NCBI RefSeq assembly: GCF_015352425.1
Contig: NZ_JADKNH010000003.1
Span: 1-64,000, forward strand
From: Fusibacter ferrireducens
GTDB taxonomy: Bacteria; Bacillota; Clostridia; Peptostreptococcales; Acidaminobacteraceae
Length of the DNA stretch: 64,000 bases
Direction of reading: 5' to 3'
The position numbers and the translations under genes are program-made. Below, in pieces: positions 52,881 through 61,247 of the stretch. The number at the start of each line of letters is the position of its first letter. Position 1 is the stretch's first letter. Below the pieces are notes generated by a model. It saw nothing but the letters and a program-made list of their open reading frames with translations, was not told where the DNA came from and made no database searches.

Positions 52881-53042
52881 AAGTGTGTTCCTACCTTTAT
52901 AGTATTCGTACTGGTTTATGGCTAATCTTTATTCTACCCATTTTTATCCGTCATTTTAACCCAATTATAGCACTTAAGGTGTTTATACACAAGGATGATC
53001 ACAGTTTGAAAAACGGAAAAACAGAAAAATAAATCTAGTTAA

Positions 53043-53072
53043 TTCAATAGGTTATGTACATAACCTATTGAA
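53043..53072. promoter_or_regulatory. LacI operator O1 (30-bp perfect palindrome)
   Basis: TTCAATAGGTTATGT followed by its exact reverse complement. The core AGGTTATGT-ACATAACCT is shared with the operator at 53112-53129. The centres of the two are 63 bp apart, about six helical turns, which suits DNA looping. Confidence 0.8.
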
Positions 53073-53111
53073 TGGTTTATTGTGATGTGATAGAATTTAC
53101 CTGTAATTTGT

Positions 53112-53129
53112 AGGTTATATACATAACCT
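53112..53129. promoter_or_regulatory. LacI operator O2 (18-bp near-palindrome)
   Basis: AGGTTATATACATAACCT, one mismatch from a perfect palindrome and sharing the O1 core. A weak promoter candidate, TTGTGA then TGTAAT 16 bp later, lies between O1 and O2, so O2 would cover the start point. Confidence 0.75.
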
Positions 53130-53170
53130 GTAAATAAAAGTGCATTAATGGGAATAAAGAGGAGGCTGTT

Positions 53171-54493
53171 ATGAGAAGAATTTTAAGTTTAATACTGTGT
53201 GGGATGTTGATGATGAGTCTACTGTCAGGGTGTGGCCAATCTTCAACAAATGCAAAAAATGAAGGGGCATCAGATTTAGAAAGTGTGACTGTTGATATTT
53301 TTCAAAACAAATCAGAAGTGGCTCAGCAGCTAGAAGCCGCTGCAAAAACCTATATGGAGGCAAACCCAGGTGTCGTTATCAACATAGAAACAGTTCAAGG
53401 CAATGATTATAACACGGCATTGAAGGCAAAAATGTTAGTAAATGATGCGGTGGATATCATGGCACTGGGGGCGAATGATATTGTCAATAATTATAAGGAC
53501 TATTTAGAAGATTTGTCAGATCAACCATGGCTTGCAAATGTATCTGATGGTCTGTTAGAAGATGCAAAGCTTGAAGGCAAGGTCGTTGGATTACCTGTTA
53601 ATATAGAAGGTTATGGTATTGCATACAATAAGGCAATTTTTAGTGCAGCAGGTATTGATGCATCAAAACTGACTTCTTATGATGCCATTGATCAAGCTTT
53701 CAGTGATCTACAACAAAAGATTGATTCCGGGGCACTCAAGGCTGAATTTCCACAGCTTGAATCTGTTTTTGAATATGCTGCAAAGGAAAGTTGGGTAATG
53801 GGGCTTCATACGTTGAATATCCCAATGGCAAATGAATTAGGCAGTGCGAAAGCGGCACTGGAAGCAGATGAGATTGAATTAAAATACTCAAATGAGTTCA
53901 AAGATTTATTGACGCTTCTAACGCAATATACTTCTTCTAAAGAAGATTTAAAATTACTATTGGCAGTTGATTATTCAACCCAAATTGGTGGCGGACTTGC
54001 CATAGAGAGAGTAGCCGCAGTACAACAGGGGAACTGGATTGGACCTGAGGTAAAAAGTATTTCTCCAGAAGTGTATGAAAATCTTGATTTTTTACCATTA
54101 CCTTTGAAAGGCGTTAAAGAAGATAGCATTGCAGTAGGGGTACCGGCTTATTGGTGTGTCAATAAGAATGCTGATGAAGCTACCAAAAAAGCAGCTAAAG
54201 ATTTTATGAACTGGCTTTATCAATCAGATGAAGGCAAATCAATTGTTGTAAATCAACTCGGCTATATTCCAGCATTTAAAAATTATGATGGCGTTGAAAT
54301 TACGGATCCATTGTCAGCTTCTATACAAAGATATGTTCGTGAAGGTAAAACGATGCCTTGGGTGTTTGGTGGATTTCCATCAGGCTATGAAGGTCAATCT
54401 GCTTCTGATATACAGGCCTATATTGGTGGTGAGACCACATGGGATGAATGTATTCAAGCTCTAAAAGACGACTGGAAAGCACTTAAAAAATAA
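53171..54493 (+). CDS. Sugar ABC transporter substrate-binding lipoprotein
   Basis: A 440-residue lipoprotein (signal LILCGMLMMSLLSGC, lipobox LSGC, Cys near 21) of the maltose/oligosaccharide (CUT1) type, with NEGTVEVWGD-like opening and ANPGVVINIETVQGNDYNTALKAKM near residue 65. GAGGAGG precedes the ATG. It is the first gene after the LacI operators. The alpha-glucosidase at the end of the operon suggests an alpha-1,6- or alpha-1,4-linked glucoside ligand. Confidence 0.88.
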   Translation: MRRILSLILCGMLMMSLLSGCGQSSTNAKNEGASDLESVTVDIFQNKSEVAQQLEAAAKTYMEANPGVVINIETVQGNDYNTALKAKMLVNDAVDIMALGANDIVNNYKDYLEDLSDQPWLANVSDGLLEDAKLEGKVVGLPVNIEGYGIAYNKAIFSAAGIDASKLTSYDAIDQAFSDLQQKIDSGALKAEFPQLESVFEYAAKESWVMGLHTLNIPMANELGSAKAALEADEIELKYSNEFKDLLTLLTQYTSSKEDLKLLLAVDYSTQIGGGLAIERVAAVQQGNWIGPEVKSISPEVYENLDFLPLPLKGVKEDSIAVGVPAYWCVNKNADEATKKAAKDFMNWLYQSDEGKSIVVNQLGYIPAFKNYDGVEITDPLSASIQRYVREGKTMPWVFGGFPSGYEGQSASDIQAYIGGETTWDECIQALKDDWKALKK

Positions 54494-54515
54494 TACAAGG
54501 AAGAGAGGGCTGATC

Positions 54516-55382
54516 ATGAAAAAATCCAACTGGGGATTCTGGGGTTTTATTGCACCAAGCTTATTGGCGTTTATCCTCGTACAATTGATTCCCACAATTA
54601 CGGGTATCTATTATTCCTTTACGGATTGGGATGGCATTGGAAAATCCAAGACCTTCATTGGACTACGTAATTATAGTGAAGCTTTCACAACGGATTCTAA
54701 ATTTCTACATGCTTTTATTTTCACATTTGCATTTACTCTATGTGCAGTAATTCTAGTCAATTTGATCGGATTTTTATTGGCATTACTGGTTACTATGAAA
54801 TTTAAAGGCTCAAATCTATTAAGAGGCATATTCTTTATGCCTAACTTAATAGGTGGGATATTGCTGGGCTTCACGTGGCAATTTATATTTGTACAGATTT
54901 TTAGTGCCTTAGGTAAAAAATTAGGTATATCTTGGCTTTTAGGATGGCTATCAAATACTGAAACAGGTTTTGTGGGGCTTTTAATTGTGGTAACTTGGCA
55001 GCTTTCAGGTTATATGATGCTGATCTATATTGCACAGCTGCAAAATATTCCGAATTCTATTTTAGAAGCGGCGCAAATAGATGGTGCCAATGTATTTCAT
55101 AGATTAAGACATATTATATTGCCTTTAGTGGCACCCGCTTTTACCATTGGCGTTTTTCTTACCATTTCAAATGCCTTTAAACTATTCGATCAAAATGTGG
55201 CTTTAACAAATGGGGGACCCGCTAATGGGACTCAGATGCTTGCACTCAATATTTACAATACTGCTTTTTTTGAGAGTCGATTTGGATATGCACAGTCAAA
55301 GGCAGTGATCTTCATGGTAGTCGTTGCAGGCATCTCACTGTTTCAATTAAAAATTGGGAAGAGCAAGGAGGTCGAACTTTAA
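54516..55382 (+). CDS. Sugar ABC transporter permease (MalF/UgpA type)
   Basis: A 288-residue six-helix CUT1 permease. The EAA loop is LEAAQIDGANVFHRLRHIILPL near residue 190, the coupling motif to the ATPase. AAGGAAGAGAGG lies before the ATG. It overlaps the next permease by one base. No ATPase gene is present in the operon, so a shared MsmK-like ATPase encoded elsewhere must power it. Confidence 0.9.
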   Translation: MKKSNWGFWGFIAPSLLAFILVQLIPTITGIYYSFTDWDGIGKSKTFIGLRNYSEAFTTDSKFLHAFIFTFAFTLCAVILVNLIGFLLALLVTMKFKGSNLLRGIFFMPNLIGGILLGFTWQFIFVQIFSALGKKLGISWLLGWLSNTETGFVGLLIVVTWQLSGYMMLIYIAQLQNIPNSILEAAQIDGANVFHRLRHIILPLVAPAFTIGVFLTISNAFKLFDQNVALTNGGPANGTQMLALNIYNTAFFESRFGYAQSKAVIFMVVVAGISLFQLKIGKSKEVEL

Positions 55383-56203
55383 TGAAATATAAGGATCGCA
55401 TTAAAGGTCTTATGATTTTAATGGGCGTTATTGTCGCCATTGCTTGGGTTGCGCCTGTGTTCATTCTTCTAAACAGTTCTTTTAAAAGCTTGAAAGAAAT
55501 TTACATCAGCATTTTAGCTTTTCCTAAGGAAATTGTATTTTCAAACTATACTCAAGCATTTGAAAAGCTTGATTTTGTTCAATCATTCACAAATTCTATA
55601 ATGATAACCGTGATATCGACTTTGATTATTATTTTGTTTTCTTCTATGACTGCGTGGGTATTAGTTCGAAATAAAAGCAAAAAAAGCACAATAATATTTA
55701 TGCTGTTTGCATCTGCACTTTTGGTGCCCTTTCAATGTGTGATGTTACCACTTGTGGATTTGATGAGTCATTTGAATTTAATGAATCGCTTTGGGATTGT
55801 AATCATGTATTTAGGATTTGGGAGTAGCATGTCTGTGGTTTTATTCCACGGATTTATCAAAAACATTCCGCTTGAACTAGAAGAAGCTGCAATGATTGAC
55901 GGTTGTAACATTTTTCAGACTTATTTTCACATCGTGCTGCCTTTGCTGAAACCCATTATGGTTACAGTGTCGATTATCAATGCCATGTGGATATGGAATG
56001 ATTTTTTATTGCCTCAGCTTGTGATTAACAAAACAGGGTGGCAGACATTGCCTCTTAAAACATATCTCTTCTTTGGACAATTTGCAAAACGTTGGGATCT
56101 TGGAACTGCTGCTCTGATCATTGGCATGATCCCTATAATTGTATTCTATATAGCAAGTCAGAAGTATGTGGTTAAAGGTGTCACGGATGGCGCGATTAAA
56201 TAG
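55382..56203 (+). CDS. Sugar ABC transporter permease (MalG/UgpE type)
   Basis: A 273-residue six-helix CUT1 permease with the EAA loop LEEAAMIDGCNIFQTYFHIVLPL near residue 165 and NSSFKSLKEIY at the N-terminus. GGAGG lies ten bases before the ATG inside the previous gene. It pairs with the MalF-type permease to form the channel. Confidence 0.9.
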   Translation: MKYKDRIKGLMILMGVIVAIAWVAPVFILLNSSFKSLKEIYISILAFPKEIVFSNYTQAFEKLDFVQSFTNSIMITVISTLIIILFSSMTAWVLVRNKSKKSTIIFMLFASALLVPFQCVMLPLVDLMSHLNLMNRFGIVIMYLGFGSSMSVVLFHGFIKNIPLELEEAAMIDGCNIFQTYFHIVLPLLKPIMVTVSIINAMWIWNDFLLPQLVINKTGWQTLPLKTYLFFGQFAKRWDLGTAALIIGMIPIIVFYIASQKYVVKGVTDGAIK

Positions 56204-56227
56204 AATAATGAGATAAAGGAGTTAGAT

Positions 56228-57922
56228 ATGAAAAAGAAATGGTGGCAAGAGAGTGTCATTTATCAAATTTATCCCAGAAGTTTTATGGATAGCAATGGAG
56301 ATGGCATTGGCGATTTAAAAGGTGTTACTCAAAAATTAGATTATTTAAAAGACCTTGGAATAGATGTAATCTGGTTATCTCCAGTTTATAAGTCTCCAAA
56401 TGATGATAATGGTTACGACATAAGTGATTATCAAGAGATCATGACTGAATTTGGATCTATGGCAGATTTTGATTGTTTATTGGAAGAAGCTCATAAGCGT
56501 GGGCTGAAAATAATTATGGATTTGGTTGTGAACCACACTTCGGATGAGCATCAGTGGTTTAAAGAGAGTTGTAAATCGAAAGACAATCCATATAGAGATT
56601 TTTATATTTGGAAAGAGGGCAACGGAGATATGCCGCCTAATTCATGGGCTTCTTTCTTTGAAGGCTCTGCATGGGCGCATCATGAAGAGACAGATATGTA
56701 CTATCTTCACTTGTTTTCTAAGAAGCAACCCGATTTAAATTGGGATAATAGAGTGGTTAGACAAAAAATATATGAGATGATGCAGTGGTGGTTGGATAAG
56801 GGAATCGATGGTTTCAGAATGGATGTGATCAATTTTATATCCAAAACACCTGGTTTTCCAAACGGTAAAAAGATTGAGGGAACACCCTATACTGAGAAAG
56901 AACCTTTTATTGTATGTGGCCCTCATTTTCATGAATACCTGAAAGAGATGAATCGTGAAGTGTTGTCTAAATACGATATTATGACAGTGGGTGAAACCCC
57001 TTCTATTTCAGTTGAAGAAGCTCAAAAAACAACAGATGTAAATGCCAATGAATTGAACATGGTATTTCAATTTGAGCATATGGATATTGAAAATGAAGGC
57101 AATTCTAAATGGAGTGATCGAAGATTTGAACTTATCGAGTTAAAGCATATTTTATCAAAATGGCAATATGGCTTAAATGACGTGGGTTGGAACAGTTTGT
57201 ATTGGAATAATCATGATCATCCACGCGTCGTATCTCGTTTTGGTGATGATAAACAGTATTGGAAAGCATCTGCACAAATGCTGGCGACATGTCTTCATAT
57301 GCTCAAAGGTACGCCTTATATCTATCAGGGTGAAGAGATCGGAATGACCAATGTCACGTTAGATCATATTGATGCCTATAAAGATATTGAAACCTTAAAC
57401 GCCTATAAGAGATATACAGAAGAATTGGGATTCACTAATGAAAAAATGATGCGCTGTATTTACAATAGAAGTCGCGATAATGCGAGGACACCTATGCAGT
57501 GGAATGCACAGCCAAATGCAGGATTTTCAACTGGAAGCCCTTGGTTTGATGTGAATAAGAACTATAAAGAGATCAATGTTGAAAGTCAGCTTGAAGACAA
57601 AAAGTCTATTTTTCACTATTATAAAAAACTAATACAGCTCAGAAAATCGAATGAAGTCATCGTGTACGGAGATTATAAGTTATTAATGCCAGACGATACG
57701 AATCTTTTCGTCTATATGAGAAGTTTAAAAAATCAAAAGTTGCTGGTGATTTGTAATTTTAAAGGTGAGTCGGTTGATTTTACTGTACCAGAAGACGAAA
57801 AATTCCATGGTGAACCAAAGTGCTTGATTTCGAATTATGGAGATGTAGATTTTGATGTTCAACTTAAATTAAAACCATATGAAGCACTTGTCTTTTTATT
57901 TGATGAGGAAAAAAAAAATTAA
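56228..57922 (+). CDS. GH13 alpha-glucosidase (oligo-1,6-glucosidase type)
   Basis: A 564-residue GH13_31 enzyme. WWQESVIYQIYPRSFMDSNGDGIGDLKG opens the barrel; the nucleophile Asp lies in GIDGFRMDVINFI near 200, the acid Glu in MTVGETPS near 255 and the third Asp in WNNHDHPRVVSRFG near 330. A Val after the nucleophile (MDVI) is typical of enzymes that prefer alpha-1,6 bonds. No signal peptide is visible, so it acts in the cytoplasm on sugars brought in by the upstream importer. AAAGGAG precedes the ATG. Confidence 0.92.
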   Translation: MKKKWWQESVIYQIYPRSFMDSNGDGIGDLKGVTQKLDYLKDLGIDVIWLSPVYKSPNDDNGYDISDYQEIMTEFGSMADFDCLLEEAHKRGLKIIMDLVVNHTSDEHQWFKESCKSKDNPYRDFYIWKEGNGDMPPNSWASFFEGSAWAHHEETDMYYLHLFSKKQPDLNWDNRVVRQKIYEMMQWWLDKGIDGFRMDVINFISKTPGFPNGKKIEGTPYTEKEPFIVCGPHFHEYLKEMNREVLSKYDIMTVGETPSISVEEAQKTTDVNANELNMVFQFEHMDIENEGNSKWSDRRFELIELKHILSKWQYGLNDVGWNSLYWNNHDHPRVVSRFGDDKQYWKASAQMLATCLHMLKGTPYIYQGEEIGMTNVTLDHIDAYKDIETLNAYKRYTEELGFTNEKMMRCIYNRSRDNARTPMQWNAQPNAGFSTGSPWFDVNKNYKEINVESQLEDKKSIFHYYKKLIQLRKSNEVIVYGDYKLLMPDDTNLFVYMRSLKNQKLLVICNFKGESVDFTVPEDEKFHGEPKCLISNYGDVDFDVQLKLKPYEALVFLFDEEKKN

Positions 57923-57950
57923 TTTAATGCATACGTTTTATATAAATATA

Positions 57951-57987
57951 AGCACCTGTGACTTCATTTAAATCACAGGTGCTTTTT
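57951..57987 (+). terminator. Rho-independent terminator of the glucosidase operon
   Basis: AGCACCTGTGA pairs with TCACAGGTGCT over a CTTCATTTAAA loop, followed by TTTTTA. A diverged dispersed repeat copy starts within about 20 bp. Confidence 0.9.
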
Positions 57988-58004
57988 AATGTCATTAGTT
58001 TTCG

Positions 58005-58089
58005 TCCAGCTTTGAGGCCGAAATGTTTAACCTCAAGCAACATCAGCGAAAAGCGGTTCGATGCATTGCAAGATGGCTCAAATGTTGTT
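58005..58089 (+). repeat. Dispersed ~102-bp repeat, diverged copy
   Basis: Shows AACCTCAAGCAACATCAGC, GAAAAGCGGTTCGAT and the right end GATGGCTCAAATGTTGTT, with a degraded left end (GCTTTGAGGCCGAAATG). It lies between the terminator and the 3' end of the regulator gene at 58094. Confidence 0.75.
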
Positions 58090-58093
58090 TCGT

Positions 58094-59434
58094 TCAACGA
58101 TCGAGTTTATAATCAAAAGATATTTTAATAATTCGGCTTGGCCGTCCTGTGCCGGTTTCACTTTTCTTTCCAACCACCGTCATGTAGCCTGAATACTCAA
58201 GCTTATCTAGGATTCTATCCACACTTCTCTTAGAGATTTCAAGATATGTCGCCAGTTCTTTTGGGGTGAAAATGTCCTTTTGCTGATCGATATAGCATTG
58301 AATCCTGAAAATAGTATCAATGCTGATCCCGGTGGACTCCGATACTTTTAAGAATTTATCGTCTATTTTTAAAGTGCGCTTTTCTTTAGAGGGAATGGTG
58401 TTTAATATGGGACCGATATATACGCCTTCATTTACAGCATAACAGTGGTTGCCGCCACTCTTTTGTGCTTTGAGCATTCCAAGATTAGCATTATAATTTG
58501 CCTCTCTTGCTGTGATGCCGTAGCCAATACCAACGCTTATGGTACTTGAAGTGCTTGAAGAGACGTCATCGAGCAATGCCATATGTTGCAATTTCTCAGT
58601 TTCGTTTTCCAATATGTTTTTAGTACTGAAGAGCAAATAACCTCTTTTTCCAATTTCAATTACGGTGGCTTGAATGCGTTGTGCGAACAGATAGATTTTT
58701 TCGGTGACTTTTATCTTTTCTGTCATCATTTGATAGTCATTTTCAGTGATAATTGAATACTCATTGGTTTGATCAATCTCGATTGCAAGTACAACGATTT
58801 GGCTAGATTCATTAATGCGTGATCTGATTTTGAGTTCCAATTTTTGAACCGCTTGATGCACATCTTCAAAGGTGGTTTCAGAGAGCATACAGGGAATGCC
58901 CTTGCTCTTTAAATCTGCATAAATGCTGGGGAACTCAGTGATACAGACGGATACTTTTTTCTTATAATAGTTGTAGAGATGAAAATGATTGATCTCATTT
59001 GCAAAATGAGGATTGAAGATATCGGGTTTTATTTCATAAAATTGATACTCATTTTTTTGAAGACCAATTTCTGAATAAGCGTTGATAATGGATTTTTCAT
59101 TAAAACAATCCACACTGATGTGAAGGGGATCATATTTTTTTTGAACCGCTATTTTAAGCAATAATCTTTGCAATTGAATATGATTTCTATCCACATAGAC
59201 CCATGGATTTTTTGAGTGCATGGCATGGTTGACGATATCATAGGAGACTTTACTGCTAAAGATTACGGCGTCTAAGTTGGATTCTTGAACATGTAAATAT
59301 TGAATAATATTTGGAATTTGCTCGAAGATGGAAAATTCAATTTTAAAGGTTTTGACGTCTTCGAAAAAGTTTTGCAAATATTGATCCATGAGCACCAAAC
59401 TGTCTTGTGGTCCTATAATGCCTATTTTGAGCAT
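58094..59434 (-). CDS. Putative regulator: receiver-like + GTP cyclohydrolase III/GGDEF-like + C-terminal HTH
   Basis: A 446-residue protein divergent from tryptophanase. Residues 1-140 resemble a small-molecule-binding or PrpR-like domain (MLKIGIIGPQDSL). Residues about 215-355 resemble the GTP cyclohydrolase III/GGDEF superfamily: VVLAIEIDQTNEY strand and GIGYGITAREANYNANLGMLKAQ with GGNHCYAVNE, lacking a canonical GGDEF. Residues about 370-440 form a winged HTH (FTPKELATYLEISKRSVDRILDKLEYSGYM). AGGAGG precedes the start. A ligand-gated control of tnaA is the likely role; the ligand is unknown. Confidence 0.65.
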   Translation of the reverse strand: MLKIGIIGPQDSLVLMDQYLQNFFEDVKTFKIEFSIFEQIPNIIQYLHVQESNLDAVIFSSKVSYDIVNHAMHSKNPWVYVDRNHIQLQRLLLKIAVQKKYDPLHISVDCFNEKSIINAYSEIGLQKNEYQFYEIKPDIFNPHFANEINHFHLYNYYKKKVSVCITEFPSIYADLKSKGIPCMLSETTFEDVHQAVQKLELKIRSRINESSQIVVLAIEIDQTNEYSIITENDYQMMTEKIKVTEKIYLFAQRIQATVIEIGKRGYLLFSTKNILENETEKLQHMALLDDVSSSTSSTISVGIGYGITAREANYNANLGMLKAQKSGGNHCYAVNEGVYIGPILNTIPSKEKRTLKIDDKFLKVSESTGISIDTIFRIQCYIDQQKDIFTPKELATYLEISKRSVDRILDKLEYSGYMTVVGKKSETGTGRPSRIIKISFDYKLDR

Positions 59435-59676
59435 ATAGCCTCCTGTTTAAACTTTTTAATAAGAACATTATATAAGGCGAAAATATTAAAGTCAATAAAA
59501 GCAAACTTGTATAGTGTATACATAAATAATGGTTTTAGTTTTAAGGGATATTCTATTCTAAATGGCTGAAAATAAAAGATTACTGCAACTGATCAAAGTT
59601 AAAGTCATTTAAAGACAATATTCAGTCAAGCCGATGAATGCTACAATAAAGGCAAATAGGAATGGAGGGCTTACAA
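59435..59676. promoter_or_regulatory. Divergent control region of tryptophanase and its presumed regulator
   Basis: An AT-rich 242-bp gap. It contains TTGTATAGTGTATACATAA near 59506-59524, a palindrome-like word TGTATA-GTG-TATACA that could be the regulator's operator. A TACAAT at 59642-59647 is a possible -10 for tnaA but lacks a good -35. No leader peptide or attenuator of the E. coli tnaC type was identified. Confidence 0.4.
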
Positions 59677-61059
59677 ATGGTTAAATATGTAGCGGAACCT
59701 TTTAAAATTAAAATGGTAGAACCATTAAAAATGACAACGAGAGCAGAACGCGAGGAAAAATTAAAAAAGGCAAATTACAATCTATTTGGACTTGATTCTG
59801 ATGACGTCTATATTGACTTCTTAACCGATAGTGGTACAGGCGCAATGAGTGATACTCAATGGGCTGGTATAATGTCAGGTGATGAGTCTTATGCTGGTGC
59901 GAGAGGTTATAGAAGACTGATGGAAACGGTACAGGATATTTTTGGTTACAAATATGCTCAACCGGTTCATCAAGGTAGGGCAGCTGAACAAGTATTGTTC
60001 CCATGCGTGCTTCAAAAAGGTCAAAAGTGTATTTCTAACATGCATTTTGATACCACAAGAGGTCATGTGGGTTTATTAGGTGCTAAAGCAGTGGATTTAG
60101 TCGTAGCAGCGGCAAAAGATACACAGACTTATGTGCCGTTTAAAGGCAACATGGACTTAGAAAGACTTGAAAAAGAAATCGTTGAAACAGGTGCAGAGAA
60201 TGTAGGTCTTATCATCATGACTATTACGAACAACTCTGCCGGTGGACAACCCGTTTCTATGGAAAACATCAGAGAAACACGCAAGATTGCAGATAAATAT
60301 GGTATTACAATGATTCTCGATGCTGCAAGATATGCAGAGAATGCATACTTTATCAGTCAACGTGAAGAAGCTTACAAAGATGCTTCTATTAAAGACATCA
60401 TTAAAGAAATGTTCAGTTATGCAGATGCATTTACAATGAGTGCTAAAAAAGACGCCATTGTAAACATGGGCGGCTTAATTGGCGTGAAAGATGATGAAGC
60501 ACTTTATACTAAAGTAAAAGGTCTTACGATTCCATATGAAGGTTTTGTGACTTATGGCGGACTTGCAGGCAGAGATTTAGAAGCATTATCCATTGGTTTA
60601 TACGAAGGCATTGAAAAGGATTTCTTAAAATACAGAATTGGGCAAGTTGAATATCTAGGTGGTAAATTGAAAGAAGAAGGCATTGCATTCCAATATCCAG
60701 TGGGAGGTCATGCGGTGTTCTTAGATGCAAAAGCATTGCTGCCACATATTCCATATAATGAATTCCCTGGACATGCACTTGCATGCGAACTCTATTTAGA
60801 AGCAGGCATTAGATCTTGTGATATTGGTTCTTATCTACTTGATTTAGATCCTGAAACCGGGGAACAATTAGAAGCTGAAATGGAATTTACAAGACTTGCA
60901 ATACCAAGAAGAGTTTATACTCAAGCGCATTTCGATGTGGTTGTGGAAGCTTTAAAAGAAATTAAGAAAAAAGCAGATCAAATTCCGGGATACCAAATCA
61001 CATGGCAACCACCAGTATTGAGACACTTCACTGCTAAATTGGTACCTATTAAAAAATAG
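59677..61059 (+). CDS. tnaA: Tryptophanase (tryptophan indole-lyase)
   Basis: A 460-residue PLP enzyme that splits L-tryptophan into indole, pyruvate and ammonia. Family motifs: [28 protein letters not shown]-like [21 protein letters not shown] with the PLP lysine, and [12 protein letters not shown]. Indicators of tryptophanase rather than tyrosine phenol-lyase are FDTTRGH (an Asp where the lyase has Thr) and LRHFTAKL (His where the lyase has Phe). GGAGGG seven bases before ATG 59677 decides the start over the ATG at 59662. It allows tryptophan use as carbon and nitrogen source and indole release. Confidence 0.88.
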   Translation: MVKYVAEPFKIKMVEPLKMTTRAEREEKLKKANYNLFGLDSDDVYIDFLTDSGTGAMSDTQWAGIMSGDESYAGARGYRRLMETVQDIFGYKYAQPVHQGRAAEQVLFPCVLQKGQKCISNMHFDTTRGHVGLLGAKAVDLVVAAAKDTQTYVPFKGNMDLERLEKEIVETGAENVGLIIMTITNNSAGGQPVSMENIRETRKIADKYGITMILDAARYAENAYFISQREEAYKDASIKDIIKEMFSYADAFTMSAKKDAIVNMGGLIGVKDDEALYTKVKGLTIPYEGFVTYGGLAGRDLEALSIGLYEGIEKDFLKYRIGQVEYLGGKLKEEGIAFQYPVGGHAVFLDAKALLPHIPYNEFPGHALACELYLEAGIRSCDIGSYLLDLDPETGEQLEAEMEFTRLAIPRRVYTQAHFDVVVEALKEIKKKADQIPGYQITWQPPVLRHFTAKLVPIKK

Positions 61060-61092
61060 AAAAATGAAAGCGTAAAATAAATTGATAAAAGT

Positions 61093-61127
61093 AAAACGCT
61101 CTAACCGTAATGGTCAGAGCGTTTTAA
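61093..61127. terminator. Terminator between tnaA and the SLC13 gene
   Basis: AAAACGCTCT (61093-61102) pairs with AGAGCGTTTT (61116-61125), with an inner ACC/GGT helix. The flanks fit termination in both directions. A dispersed repeat copy follows within 10 bp. Confidence 0.8.
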
Positions 61128-61135
61128 TATTATTG

Positions 61136-61224
61136 AATAAGATTTGAGTCAAAAGCTGTGATGAGGATTCAAACAGCGTCAGCGAAAATCGGTTCGAGAC
61201 ATCGAAAGATGGCTCAAATGTTGC
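61136..61224 (+). repeat. Dispersed ~102-bp repeat, shortened copy
   Basis: AATAAGATTTGAGTC, AAAGCTGTGATGAGGATTC (about 12 bp deleted relative to 38960), CAGCGTCAGCGAAAATCGG, GATGGCTCAAATGTTGCTC. It lies between two converging genes, next to their shared terminator. Confidence 0.8.
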
Positions 61225-61247
61225 TCAAGCTATTTCAAGTCGTTTAT

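Noticed and set aside
59677-61059. Tyrosine phenol-lyase
   Set aside because: The protein has FDTTRGH and LRHFTAKL, with the Asp and His found in tryptophanase; tyrosine phenol-lyase has Thr and Phe at these places. Tryptophanase is favoured, though an assay would be decisive.
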